Positions 35,615 through 44,249 of a stretch of DNA of 64,000 nt are shown here, in pieces (position 1 is the stretch's first letter; each line of letters begins with the position of its first letter). Both the position numbers and the translations under genes were made by a program. The stretch is from positions 1 to 64,000 of the forward strand of contig JAZNVL010000017.1 in NCBI GenBank assembly GCA_045592785.1, in the 5' to 3' direction. This stretch comes from RGIG8244 sp045592785. Lineage in GTDB: Bacteria; Verrucomicrobiota; Lentisphaeria; Victivallales; UBA1829. The notes below the pieces were generated by a model that had not been told where the DNA came from, searched no databases, and saw only the letters and a program-made list of their open reading frames with translations.

Positions 35615-36643
35615 TCAGACTTCCATCAGCCAGCCGTGCGTGTCTTCCACTTCACCGTACTGGATCCCGGTCAAACGGTCGTAGAGTTTTTTGGAAACCG
35701 GACCGCAATCGTTGCAGTATTCGAAGACTTTATCGCCGTAAGTGATGGAAGAGATGGGTGTGATGACCACAGCGGTACCGCAAGCCGCGACTTCCACGAA
35801 ATCCGCCAGTTCATCCACATGGATCGGGCGTTTTTCCACGGTGATACCCAGGTCGGCAGCCACCTGCATCAGCGACATATTCGTGACGCTGGGGAGGATG
35901 GAGGCGGAATCGCTGGTGACGTATTTTCCGTCTTTCGTGATCGCCAGGAAGTTACTGGTCCCGAACTCATCGATGTATTTGTGTTCCTTCGGATCCAGGA
36001 AGAGCGGAATGGGGAATCCGCGCTGTTTCGCCAACTTGGCAGGCATCAGACTGGCACCGTAGTTCCCGGCAACTTTGTAACGGCCCATACCAAGCGGTGC
36101 CGCACGGTCATAATCTTCAACGATGAGGGACGGCACGCCATGGAGTCCGCCTTTGTAATATGCGCCCACAGGCATGACCATCACGAGGAAGTCATACATA
36201 TCGGCGGGAGCCACCCCGATCTGGGGACCGGTCCCGATATAGAGCGGGCGGATATAGAGAGAGCCGCCGGAACCATAGGGCGGGACGTAATCGATGTTAT
36301 CGCGGACGACCCGGCGGATGGCATCGCAGAACATTTCTTCGGGGATCTCGGGGGAGATGAGCTGATGCACGGTGCTGTTCATGCGTGCGCCGTTCGCCTG
36401 GGGGCGGAATACGCGTACTTTTCCATCTTTGCAGCGGAACGCCTTCAATCCTTCGAAGGCAGCCTGTCCGTAATGGAGACAGGTGGCGGCGATGGACATG
36501 TTGATGTAATGATCGCCGGAAAGAGTTCCCTGACTCCAGGCGCCGTCTTTCCAGGTGTAACGGATGTGAGAGCGGACCGGCGTATACTGGAATCCGAGGG
36601 ATGCCCAGTCAATGTCGGTTCTTGGTTCGCAGTTGCATGTCAT
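35615..36643 (-). CDS. ilvE: Branched-chain-amino-acid aminotransferase
   Basis: A 342-residue fold-type IV PLP enzyme of the longer BCAT class. HIRYTWKDGAWSQGTL opens the protein. QAAFEGLKAFRCKDGKVRVFRP, given as QAAFEGLKAF and RCKDGKVRVFRP, lies near 60. KVAGNYGASLMPAKLAKQRG has the PLP lysine region (about 170), and EFGTSNFLAI follows. It makes or degrades valine, leucine and isoleucine. The start at 36643 follows TTGGAG; an upstream in-frame alternative adds 22 unconserved residues. First gene of the ilvE-HTH-ligase-FGE-mutS run. Confidence 0.93.
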   Translation of the reverse strand: MTCNCEPRTDIDWASLGFQYTPVRSHIRYTWKDGAWSQGTLSGDHYINMSIAATCLHYGQAAFEGLKAFRCKDGKVRVFRPQANGARMNSTVHQLISPEIPEEMFCDAIRRVVRDNIDYVPPYGSGGSLYIRPLYIGTGPQIGVAPADMYDFLVMVMPVGAYYKGGLHGVPSLIVEDYDRAAPLGMGRYKVAGNYGASLMPAKLAKQRGFPIPLFLDPKEHKYIDEFGTSNFLAITKDGKYVTSDSASILPSVTNMSLMQVAADLGITVEKRPIHVDELADFVEVAACGTAVVITPISSITYGDKVFEYCNDCGPVSKKLYDRLTGIQYGEVEDTHGWLMEV

Positions 36644-36715
36644 AATACATACTCCAATTTCTATTTTTTTATTTTTGGCATGATAATCACGCCGTTTTTT
36701 GACTAACATAGTAAC

Positions 36716-36744
36716 AATTTAACACCTTTTTCTGCATTTGTCAA
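36716..36744 (-). promoter_or_regulatory. Promoter of the ilvE operon
   Basis: On the minus strand consensus TTGACA (36739-36744), a 17-base spacer and TAAATT (36716-36721) are visible. Confidence 0.62.
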
Positions 36745-36763
36745 TTTTTTTTTAAAAAACTAA

Positions 36764-36790
36764 TTGAAAAAATGCCATTCAGGGTATAAA
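36764..36790 (+). promoter_or_regulatory. Promoter of the Pal-like lipoprotein gene
   Basis: TTGAAA (36764-36769) and TATAAA (36785-36790) with a 15-base spacer, slightly short. It is divergent from the ilvE promoter and about 20 bases away. Confidence 0.45.
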
Positions 36791-36837
36791 TTTATATAGG
36801 TTTCTGAACAATCAACTAAAAATAGAAGGCTTTTTCC

Positions 36838-37488
36838 ATGAAAATTGCAAAAAATCTGTCGTTTGCAGTACTCGTCTGCATTTCCGCAACCATGACTACC
36901 GCTTGCAGCTGGTGGCAGGATGATAAAGAAGATGAGATCAATCAGTTCTATCAGCCCGATGACGGAATCGTGAAGGCTCGGGATCAGATCGGTACCGGTG
37001 ATGGATTCGGTGATGACAGTATCGATCTGACCGGGTTGGATGGTACCGATGGAGGTACGGACAAAGACGGCGTCGGCGAATGGGGCGAAGATCCCGGGAT
37101 CAACGGTGCGGATTACATCGAAGGATTCGGTGCCCGGATCCCCGGTGTGGAATTTGAACCGCTGTACTTCCTTTTCGACCAGGATCTTATTCTGCAGACC
37201 GAAGAATATAAACTCAATGCTGTGGTGGATTACCTGAAAAACAATGCAAAAGCCGGCGTTGTCATTGAGGGGAACTGCGACAGCCGCGGTACCACCGAAT
37301 ACAACCGTGCGCTCGGTGAAAAACGCGCCATCATTGCCAAGACTTATCTGATCAATCACGGCATCGCCGAAACCCGGATCAAAACCGTCAGCTACGGCGA
37401 AGAACGTCCCGCCCAGCCCGGTGAAACCGAAGAAGCACACAGCTACAACCGTCGCGATGAATTCGTTCCGGTGTATCTGAAAAAATAA
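36838..37488 (+). CDS. OmpA-domain, Pal-like lipoprotein
   Basis: A 216-residue protein. A signal peptide ends in MTTAC (Cys about 23), a lipobox-like site. An Asp/Gly-rich acidic linker occupies about 35-95. The C-terminal 110 residues are an OmpA peptidoglycan-binding domain: PLYFLFDQDLI, VVIEGNCDSRGTTEYNRALGEKRA (given as VVIEGNCDSRGTTEYN and RALGEKRA) and TVSYGEERP, with the diaminopimelate-contacting Asp and Arg in place. It matches Pal, which ties the outer membrane to peptidoglycan. TolB, which normally precedes pal, is not here; an unknown secreted protein follows instead. Confidence 0.88.
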   Translation: MKIAKNLSFAVLVCISATMTTACSWWQDDKEDEINQFYQPDDGIVKARDQIGTGDGFGDDSIDLTGLDGTDGGTDKDGVGEWGEDPGINGADYIEGFGARIPGVEFEPLYFLFDQDLILQTEEYKLNAVVDYLKNNAKAGVVIEGNCDSRGTTEYNRALGEKRAIIAKTYLINHGIAETRIKTVSYGEERPAQPGETEEAHSYNRRDEFVPVYLKK

Positions 37489-37512
37489 TATTCCAAAAAC
37501 AGGAGAAATAAC

Positions 37513-38547
37513 ATGATGAAAAAGCTCATCCTCGGTTCCATGATCGCAGTTGCTGCGGTCTTCGCTGCGCCCGTTTTCGCACAAAAAGCTCCGGCTGTTC
37601 CGGCAAATACTGCATCCCTGCTGAAACTGATCCCCGCAGATTCCCAGTTCGCTTTTTCCGGTAACGGTTCTGCTATTGTCAACAGCAAATTCCTCAATAA
37701 ACTGGCCGAAATGTTCGCCCAGAAAACGATCACTGCTCTCCTGCAGGAAAACGGTGTCAATGCCGATGATATGAACAGTGTCACGGTTGGTGCGGTCAAG
37801 TTTATCGATGTGAAGAAAGGGAAAGTTGAAGTGACCGGTGCCACCAAATACAGCAGAAATAATGCGGAAAAATTGTTTGACAATATGGTCAAAGAATCAA
37901 AAGAAGAGCTGGCAAAAGAAAAGGAAGCGGTCACACTGAAAGAAATCAAAGTCGACGGGCGGAAAGCCATCACTTTGAATGGAGTGAAAGATGGTTATGC
38001 GTTTTCCGCATTGATCATTCAGGCTTCTCCCGATACCATCCAGTTCCGGATCGGCGTGGGTGAAGGTGTTGTGCCTGCACAGAAACTCATTCCTTTCCTC
38101 GGGACTCCTTGCAAACTGGCAGCCTCTCTCAATCTCAAGAGTGCTTTCTCTATCGCTCTCAATATGGAAAATGTGATGAAACTCATGTCAACGGAAGAAG
38201 CGCAGAACAATCCCATGCTGGCAGGGTTGTCCCTTGTCGCTCTGAATGTCGAAGAAACACAGGATTCCGTCAAGGCAAAGCTGGATATTACGACCAGCAC
38301 CGTGGATGCCGCACCCATGTATCAGATGCAGGCTGCTCAAATGCTGGAAATGTGCAAGCAGGATCCCAACACCAAAGCATTTGCCGATGCCGTTACAATG
38401 AAACTTGATGCCAATGTTCTTACCCTCCAGGCAGTATTCCCCACTGCCATGCTGCTGGAAAAGATCGTGGAAGCACAGAAAGCCGCCGCTCAAAAGCAGG
38501 CGGCGCCCGCCGCTGCCCCGGCCCCGGCTCCCGCGCCCGCGAAATAA
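37513..38547 (+). CDS. Secreted protein of unknown function
   Basis: A 344-residue protein with a signal peptide cut after VFAQ or FAA (about residue 24). The mature part opens SLLKLIPADSQFAFSGNGSAI, given as SLLKLIPADSQF and AFSGNGSAI, a pattern seen in PVC proteins that begin with a statement like PADTxxxxxxN. I know no function for these. It alternates beta strands and helices with repeated hydrophobic turns. The last 25 residues are Ala/Pro/Lys repeats (APAPAPAPAK). There are no catalytic motifs. Co-transcribed with the Pal-like gene (24-base gap), so an envelope role is likely. Confidence 0.6.
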   Translation: MMKKLILGSMIAVAAVFAAPVFAQKAPAVPANTASLLKLIPADSQFAFSGNGSAIVNSKFLNKLAEMFAQKTITALLQENGVNADDMNSVTVGAVKFIDVKKGKVEVTGATKYSRNNAEKLFDNMVKESKEELAKEKEAVTLKEIKVDGRKAITLNGVKDGYAFSALIIQASPDTIQFRIGVGEGVVPAQKLIPFLGTPCKLAASLNLKSAFSIALNMENVMKLMSTEEAQNNPMLAGLSLVALNVEETQDSVKAKLDITTSTVDAAPMYQMQAAQMLEMCKQDPNTKAFADAVTMKLDANVLTLQAVFPTAMLLEKIVEAQKAAAQKQAAPAAAPAPAPAPAK

Positions 38548-38570
38548 GTTTTACTGTATCAAACAACATC

Positions 38571-38606
38571 AAGACTGCCGGAACGCTCCCGGCAGTCTTT
38601 TTTTTC
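38571..38606 (+). terminator. Terminator between the unknown secreted protein and pepF
   Basis: AAGACTGCCGG (38571-38581) pairs with CCGGCAGTCTT (38589-38599), followed by seven T residues. The pepF ATG comes only 15 bases later, so pepF relies on readthrough or on a promoter inside the preceding gene. Confidence 0.85.
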
Positions 38607-38620
38607 GAAAGGATCTTTTT

Positions 38621-40420
38621 ATGGCTGACCTTCTCAAACATTCCCAGGTCGATGAATCCATGACCTGGGACCTCACGGATCTTTATCCCGATGCAAAAGC
38701 ATGGGAGGATGATTTCAAACGGCTGGATGAGGCCCTGGCGCAGTTTCTGAAATGGCAGGGACATCTCGGTGACTCTCCGGAGTCGCTCCTTGCCGCGTTC
38801 AAAGACTCCGATGCCCTCGGCAGACTGGAAGAAAAACTCTACACTTACGCTCATTTGCGTAAGGATGAAGATACCACCGACTCCAATGCCGGCGGAAGAT
38901 GCAGCCGTATCGAAGCAAAAGCCGCCGAAATCAGCGGGCAGACCGCATGGTTCGATCCCGAACTGATGCAGATCCCTGTGGAAAAGTTCGAACAGTTCCG
39001 CAACGATCCCATTCTGGCTTTTTACAAACGTACTTTGGATGAAACGGAACGGGAACGGCCTCACACATTGAGCAGTGCGGAGGAACGGATCCTGGGAATG
39101 AGTTCCGATGTCTTCGGCACATCACACCGGGTCTTTTCCCTGCTGAACGATGCCGATCTCAAATTTCCGAAAATCAAAAATGAGGAAGGGAAACGGGTCA
39201 CGCTTTCGCACGGGACCTACCGGAAATATATGGAGTCTTCCAACCGGGATGTACGCCGTGCTGCGTTCCGCGGACTGCATAAGACTTTCGGCGATTTCCG
39301 CAATACCTTTGCCAATCTGCTGGAATCCACTGTGAAAGCCAACTGTCTTTCTGCAAAACTGCGCCATTATCCGGATGCGTTGTCCGCCGCGTTGGCGGGG
39401 GCAAATATCCCCGTGGAAGTATACCGGACACTGATCAAAACCGTGCGGGCGAGTTTCCCCTCGTATTACCCGTATTTTGCGTATCGCGCGGAACGCATGG
39501 GGTTGGAACAGTTGGAGATGTTTGATATTCAGAACAGCATCGTCACGGAAGTCCCGGAACGCAAATATTCCTGGCAGGAAGCAACGGAACTCGTCACGGC
39601 GGCATGTCGTCCGCTGGGTGAGGAATACCAACGGGAAATGCGTCATGCGTTCACCGATCGCTGGATCGACATCCCGGAATGTAAGGGAAAACGGTCCGGT
39701 GCTTATTCCTGGGGGTGTTATGACTCCAATCCCTACATGTTGCTCAATTTCAACGGGACATTGGACGATGTTTCCACGCTTGCCCATGAGCTGGGACACT
39801 CCATGCACAGTTATTTCTCCCACAAGAATCAGGAATACCATTACGCTTCCTATCATATTTTTGCGGCGGAGATCGCTTCCACCACCAACGAACTTCTGCT
39901 GCATCACAGCCTGATGCAGTCTTCCACCGATCCTGCATTCCGGGCGTATCTTCTGAATAATCTTCTGGATACCATCCGGGGCACATTCTACCGTCAGACC
40001 ATGTTCGCGGAATTCGAATTGATGCTCCATGAAAAATGCGAAGCCGGGGAACCGCTGACTGCCGATCTGCTCTGCGAAGAATACATGGCACTCAATGCGG
40101 CATATCACGGTCCCGCTGTGGCACAAACGCCGGAAGTCCGTTTCGAATGGGCGCGGATCCCCCATTTCCATTACGGGTTCTATGTGTATCAGTATGCAAC
40201 CGGGATCTCGGCGGCGGCAGCATTTGTCCGCAAGATCCTCGCCGGGGAAACGGAACCGTATTTGAACTTCCTGAAAGCCGGGGATTCCAGAGATGTGATG
40301 GATATAATGAAAGATGCCGGCGTGGACTTCACCACACCGGCACCTGCTGAAGCGACTGCGACTCTCTTTGCGGAGACGCTTTCCCAGTTGAAGACCACAT
40401 TATCCGCTTGCGGAAAATAA
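38621..40420 (+). CDS. pepF: Oligoendopeptidase F (M3 family)
   Basis: A 599-residue metallopeptidase. The zinc site is LAHELGHSMHSYFS (HExxH, about 390), with the third ligand Glu in HIFAAEIASTTNELL (about 417). The C-terminal HFHYGFYVYQYATG is the substrate-binding His/Tyr region of M3B. It cleaves peptides of about 7-17 residues, usually in the cytosol. The start at 38621 is chosen because it follows AAAGGA, gives the family N-terminus, and lies after the terminator; upstream in-frame codons belong to the shadow of the previous gene. Confidence 0.94.
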   Translation: MADLLKHSQVDESMTWDLTDLYPDAKAWEDDFKRLDEALAQFLKWQGHLGDSPESLLAAFKDSDALGRLEEKLYTYAHLRKDEDTTDSNAGGRCSRIEAKAAEISGQTAWFDPELMQIPVEKFEQFRNDPILAFYKRTLDETERERPHTLSSAEERILGMSSDVFGTSHRVFSLLNDADLKFPKIKNEEGKRVTLSHGTYRKYMESSNRDVRRAAFRGLHKTFGDFRNTFANLLESTVKANCLSAKLRHYPDALSAALAGANIPVEVYRTLIKTVRASFPSYYPYFAYRAERMGLEQLEMFDIQNSIVTEVPERKYSWQEATELVTAACRPLGEEYQREMRHAFTDRWIDIPECKGKRSGAYSWGCYDSNPYMLLNFNGTLDDVSTLAHELGHSMHSYFSHKNQEYHYASYHIFAAEIASTTNELLLHHSLMQSSTDPAFRAYLLNNLLDTIRGTFYRQTMFAEFELMLHEKCEAGEPLTADLLCEEYMALNAAYHGPAVAQTPEVRFEWARIPHFHYGFYVYQYATGISAAAAFVRKILAGETEPYLNFLKAGDSRDVMDIMKDAGVDFTTPAPAEATATLFAETLSQLKTTLSACGK

Positions 40421-40443
40421 GGTCTTTTCAAGGATCTTATTTT
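40414..40443. terminator. Bidirectional terminator containing both convergent stop codons
   Basis: AAAATAAGGTC pairs with GATCTTATTTT around TTTTCAAG-like loop bases. The pepF stop TAA (40418-40420) and the stop of the opposite SDR gene (40437-40439) are both part of the stem. Confidence 0.7.
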
Positions 40444-41189
40444 TCGCTTCCGCCACAGCTTCTGGCTCCATCAATGGAGACACAGGTCCCGCTGATGTAA
40501 GCGCTGTTTTCGGAACTCAAAAACAGGATCAGATTCACCACTTCGATCACTTCCGCCGCTCTGCCCATAGGCGTTTTCATATTCGCCATGGCAGGGCGGG
40601 TCAACACCGGCCCCGGGGCGATGGCAACGGACCGGATCCCGCGGGATGCACCGTACAGCGCCAGGGATTTCGTCATCCCGATCAAACCGGCTTTGGATGC
40701 GGCGTATTCCACCGATGCGGCACTGCCGGTCACACCGTCAACGGAACTCATATTGATAATGACACCGTGCTGGTTTTTGACCATGAGGGGCATGACGGCA
40801 CGGGCAAAATACAATGCGCCGCGCAGGTTGACACCGATCCCCCATTCCAGGGTTTCGTATTTGATATTTTCGAACTGCCAGTCATCCTGACACATCCGGG
40901 AGGAATTGCCCCCCGCCGCGTTCAGAAGGATATCCACTTTCCCGAAGGTTTCCTCCGTGAATTTGACGCAGTCTTCCACCTGATGCCAGTCACGGACATC
41001 CACCTGGAATGCAGCGGCTTTTCCGCCTGCTTCCCGGATCTTTGCCGCGGCTTCTTCCGCGCTTGCGCCGTTATAGTCCGCAAGGACTACATTCGCACCG
41101 CGCCGTGCCATTTCCTGTGCGGTGAGCAGGGCCATGCCGGAGGCACCGCCGGTGAGGATCGCCGTTTTTCCTGAAAAATCAAGTTTCAT
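40437..41189 (-). CDS. Short-chain dehydrogenase/reductase (classical SDR)
   Basis: A 250-residue Rossmann enzyme. The cofactor site is TGGASGMALLTAQEMARRG (TGxxxGxG with the last Gly replaced by Ala or Met spacing), then NAAGGNS (NNAG-like, about 90), catalytic Ser in INMSSVDG and YAASK (YxxxK, about 160). Asp in LADYNG after beta 2 suggests NAD over NADP. Fourth and last gene of the operon with a divergent dehydroquinase, overlapping the previous gene by four bases. It likely oxidises a sugar, cyclitol or related alcohol. Confidence 0.88.
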   Translation of the reverse strand: MKLDFSGKTAILTGGASGMALLTAQEMARRGANVVLADYNGASAEEAAAKIREAGGKAAAFQVDVRDWHQVEDCVKFTEETFGKVDILLNAAGGNSSRMCQDDWQFENIKYETLEWGIGVNLRGALYFARAVMPLMVKNQHGVIINMSSVDGVTGSAASVEYAASKAGLIGMTKSLALYGASRGIRSVAIAPGPVLTRPAMANMKTPMGRAAEVIEVVNLILFLSSENSAYISGTCVSIDGARSCGGSEK

Positions 41190-42229
41190 AATGTTTCCTT
41201 TCCTGGTATAATGTTTTCATAGCCGGAGGCTGCCAGCAGAACTTCCTGCACAAGAAGATCGTGTTCGCGGGTGCGCAATGTGGGGGCTTCCCCGCGGACG
41301 GCTCTGGCAAATGCCTCCAGATGTTTCTGATGACGGTCACGTCCCTGATTGAACCGGATCGTGTGACATCCCGCCGGGAATGTGCCCCGGTCTTCTGCCA
41401 AACGCAGTTCCAGTTCCACATCCACGCCGTCGAACCGTTCCAGCGGAGTGAACGTGATGGAGCCCCTGTCGCCCATGATCCGCATACGGCGTCCGACGGT
41501 ATTTTCCACCACCTTGCTGCACGCGTGAAGCGTAACGATGTTATTGGGATATTCCAGAATGGCGGTACAGTTGTTTTTGATTTCCGGGGGGTATCCCGGG
41601 GCGGACCGGAGAATGGGCGTCACTTTTTCGGGACAGCCGAAGAATGTGACGATGGAGTCGATGAGGTGACACCCGAGATTATACATGATGCCGCCTTTGA
41701 GTTTGCCCATATATTCCTGATAGGGTTCCCCGCCGTAACAGTGATTCATATCCACTTCCACGGCAGAGACCTCGCCGATGAGTTTATCGGCGATGGCTTT
41801 CTGACAGAAATCGAACATGGGATTCACGCGGAACATATACCCCATTTCGAAGGGCAGGTTTTTCGCCTTGAATCCGGCAAGAAGTTTCTTGAATTCCGCC
41901 AGATCATTGCCGCCCGGTTTATCCATGTAAACGGGGATCCCCCGTTCCATGAACATCATGGCGGTGGGTACAAGATCATAGTTCCCGGTTTCCACGGCGA
42001 CGGCATCCAGTTCCGGATCGTTGAACACGTCTTCCAGGGTGATTTTTTTCACCCCGTCGTAAGGATCCAGATTGGCGGGGTTCATATACGCCGGATGAAG
42101 CGTGAGTTCTTCCCGGTCATCCACATACCCGGCGATATCGAAGATATCCTGCCGGATTTTCAGGGAAGTGATCGCGGAACAGGCGTGTTCGTGGGTCACA
42201 CCGATTTGTGCGATACGAACTTTTTTCAT
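41186..42229 (-). CDS. Gfo/Idh/MocA family oxidoreductase
   Basis: A 347-residue protein. The N-terminal Rossmann domain begins VRIAQIGVTHEHACSAI, where the usual GxGxxG is replaced by GVTHEH. The family EKP motif appears as YMDKPGGND (about 104-112), with Lys retained. DMNHCYGGEPYQEYM and YNLGCHLIDSIVTFFG (family GxHxxD/H) form the C-terminal substrate sheet. The family oxidises sugars, inositols and similar compounds with NAD(P). The altered nucleotide loop is unusual. Four-base overlaps with both neighbours show a tightly coupled operon. Confidence 0.85.
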   Translation of the reverse strand: MKKVRIAQIGVTHEHACSAITSLKIRQDIFDIAGYVDDREELTLHPAYMNPANLDPYDGVKKITLEDVFNDPELDAVAVETGNYDLVPTAMMFMERGIPVYMDKPGGNDLAEFKKLLAGFKAKNLPFEMGYMFRVNPMFDFCQKAIADKLIGEVSAVEVDMNHCYGGEPYQEYMGKLKGGIMYNLGCHLIDSIVTFFGCPEKVTPILRSAPGYPPEIKNNCTAILEYPNNIVTLHACSKVVENTVGRRMRIMGDRGSITFTPLERFDGVDVELELRLAEDRGTFPAGCHTIRFNQGRDRHQKHLEAFARAVRGEAPTLRTREHDLLVQEVLLAASGYENIIPGKETL

Positions 42230-43230
42230 TTCATGCGCTCCAGATAAGCATCCATTCTGTCATTGTTGCCCCAGTTGAAATCTCTGGGACAACGTCCGAT
42301 CTCGTATTCCAGACCCTTGTAAAGGGGCATCAGTTCTTCCTGCTTCATGCCGGTCGCCGCCAATACTTTGCTGTTGTCCATAACGCGTTCGAAAAGACGG
42401 TCATAATCCAGCTGCCAGCGGTTGGCGTAAGCATAGGGCTGTTCCGGATCGACGATGATGTTGAGATAGTCTTCCTTATCCACCCAGACACTTTCCAATC
42501 CGCAGATGTCTTTGTAGTAGTCCGCGATCTCGCCCCAGGTGTGATGTTCTGCGGTTGCAACGGTGAAGATCTCGCCCAGTGCTTTTTCGTTGAAAAGCAG
42601 ATTGGCAAGCATCATGGCGATATCGCCCGCCCAGGACATGGTCGCCTGCACGTTTTTCGCCTGAATGGGCAGCACGGTCTTTTTGCCCTGGAATGCGCGT
42701 CCGACGGTATTGGAGGCTTCGTGTGTGACGAGCTGATACCGCATGAGGGAGTATGTGATCGCCGGGCGGACCGCGGTCCAGTTCTTCCGGGGCATACTCA
42801 GGAGGATGTTTTCTCCGCGTGCCTTGTAAACGCTGTAGTCATCGGAATTACGCAGGGGGATATTTTCGCTGGCATCGAGCAGGCGGGGAGAGGTCTCTTT
42901 GATGGGGACTTCTTTGTTGTCATAGATCCGGTAGGAGGAGAAATAGATGTACTGATCGGTACTTCTCAACATCCAGGGCAGAGCCCAGCACAGTTCACGG
43001 GTCGGATAAATGAGGAAGTCCACGATGGCATCGTATCCTCTGGAAAGCAGTTCCCGCAGATATTCGGGATCTTTTGCATTTTCCACTTTGTGAAAATTGG
43101 CGCCGGCAAAGGGGACCCGGGGCTCAAAATTGGCGATGGCATCCACGGTATAACCGCGTTTCACCAGGATCGGGACAAGATGCTGTCCCATTGCTCCGGT
43201 CGCGCCGAGAACAAGAACTCGTTTGCTCAT
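42226..43230 (-). CDS. NAD-dependent epimerase/dehydratase family protein
   Basis: A 334-residue extended SDR. VLVLGATGAMGQHLVPIL (GxxGxxG, about 5-22) binds the nucleotide; YIYFSSYRIYD corresponds to the catalytic Ser strand and DDYSVYKARGENIL to YxxxK (about 130). RPAITYS and TVGRAFQGKKTVLPI follow as in sugar-nucleotide or isoflavone-reductase-like enzymes. The substrate is unknown. It follows the dehydroquinase-like gene by 12 bases. Confidence 0.83.
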   Translation of the reverse strand: MSKRVLVLGATGAMGQHLVPILVKRGYTVDAIANFEPRVPFAGANFHKVENAKDPEYLRELLSRGYDAIVDFLIYPTRELCWALPWMLRSTDQYIYFSSYRIYDNKEVPIKETSPRLLDASENIPLRNSDDYSVYKARGENILLSMPRKNWTAVRPAITYSLMRYQLVTHEASNTVGRAFQGKKTVLPIQAKNVQATMSWAGDIAMMLANLLFNEKALGEIFTVATAEHHTWGEIADYYKDICGLESVWVDKEDYLNIIVDPEQPYAYANRWQLDYDRLFERVMDNSKVLAATGMKQEELMPLYKGLEYEIGRCPRDFNWGNNDRMDAYLERMK

Positions 43231-43242
43231 TGTATATTCTCC

Positions 43243-44031
43243 TTACTGGACGTCATCGATGTGGAAGGGGATGTTGCCCAGAACGGCGCGGAATGCGGTA
43301 ATGGTGGGCTGACTGAAATATCCCAGGTTCGGAGCCTGATAACCGGGAACAGCAAAGGAAATGCTGGATCCCAGGATCGGGCTCATATAACGGTGCAGAC
43401 GGCTCCATTTTCCGCCGCAGAGATGCACGAAGGGCTGTTTGATCTCGCGATTGAGGAGCATGGTGGTGCGTACGGCTTCCAGAAATTCCGCTTCCGTATT
43501 GCATGCGGTCACGATCTTCAGGATGTCGGCACCGCGTTCCGCCTGTGCCTGCAGATGCGCCAGAACTTCTTCCGCAGTACGGGCTTTGCTGAGCATGTGG
43601 CTGGACATGATGACTTTTCCGCCCTTGTCGTGGATCTTCCGGATCAGTTCTTTCTGTTTTTCGATGGCGACGGGATCGGTGGCAAGTTCGTATTCCGCAG
43701 GACCGAACAGGTCGCCCATGACGTCCACCACTTCGGCGCCGGCATCCACGGCATCCAGAAGATGCTGCTGACGGGCTTCGTCGTTATTCCCGTGGACTTT
43801 GCAACTGCGGTAAAGGATGAACATGAAGGGCAGGTGCACTTCATTCATCAGCATGGCGAAGTTATCTTTGGTACGTTCTTCCAGCGGAATATTTTCCATC
43901 TGGATTGCCACGGCATCCGCGCCCTGGAATTCCGCGGTACGGGCGGTTGCCAGTGCTTCGGAGATGCTGTTGGGGACGCAAAGCAGGGTGACTGCCGGTT
44001 TCTGACGATTGAAAAATGACTTCTTCAACAT
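43243..44031 (-). CDS. Divergent type I 3-dehydroquinate dehydratase-like protein
   Basis: A 262-residue TIM-barrel protein of the AroD fold. GGKVIMSSHMLSKARTAEEVL has the catalytic His (SSH), GADILKIVTACNTEAE the Schiff-base Lys, and GGKWSRLHRYMSPILGSSISF the substrate-binding Arg. Two other usual active-site residues differ: the Glu of the VDxEL strand is not present in VVDVMGDLF, and the Gln of the SAPGQI loop is replaced in APNLGYFS. It may act on a dehydroquinate-like cyclic acid or have a new lyase or aldolase-type role. First gene of the operon with an epimerase, a Gfo/Idh/MocA enzyme and an SDR. Confidence 0.7.
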   Translation of the reverse strand: MLKKSFFNRQKPAVTLLCVPNSISEALATARTAEFQGADAVAIQMENIPLEERTKDNFAMLMNEVHLPFMFILYRSCKVHGNNDEARQQHLLDAVDAGAEVVDVMGDLFGPAEYELATDPVAIEKQKELIRKIHDKGGKVIMSSHMLSKARTAEEVLAHLQAQAERGADILKIVTACNTEAEFLEAVRTTMLLNREIKQPFVHLCGGKWSRLHRYMSPILGSSISFAVPGYQAPNLGYFSQPTITAFRAVLGNIPFHIDDVQ

Positions 44032-44077
44032 GTGTTGATCCTTTCCTGTTGTTGTTTGGAATTACGGGAGATACTAT

Positions 44078-44106
44078 AATATAATGTGTGAACAATGATA
44101 ATTCAA
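44078..44106 (-). promoter_or_regulatory. Promoter of the dehydroquinase-like operon
   Basis: On the minus strand TTGAAT (44101-44106), a 17-base spacer and TATATT (44078-44083) are visible. TGTGAA occurs twice (near 44087 and 44111), 24 bases apart, and could be regulator half-sites. Confidence 0.55.
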
Positions 44107-44180
44107 CCTGTGAAACGGAAAAATCACGAAAAAACATCCGGAAAAATCATCTGAAAACGGCGGTTTTCTTTCTATAAAAC

Positions 44181-44209
44181 TTGAAATACGCGCTGCGCGG
44201 TATTATATT
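44181..44209 (+). promoter_or_regulatory. Promoter of dapL-ilvB
   Basis: TTGAAA (44181-44186), a 17-base spacer and TATATT (44204-44209) are visible. The spacer holds the small palindrome CGCGCTGCGCG. Divergent from the promoter at 44078-44106. Confidence 0.6.
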
Positions 44210-44249
44210 ACCGGATGTTCATTTACATTAATGAAAGGAAAACAGGACC

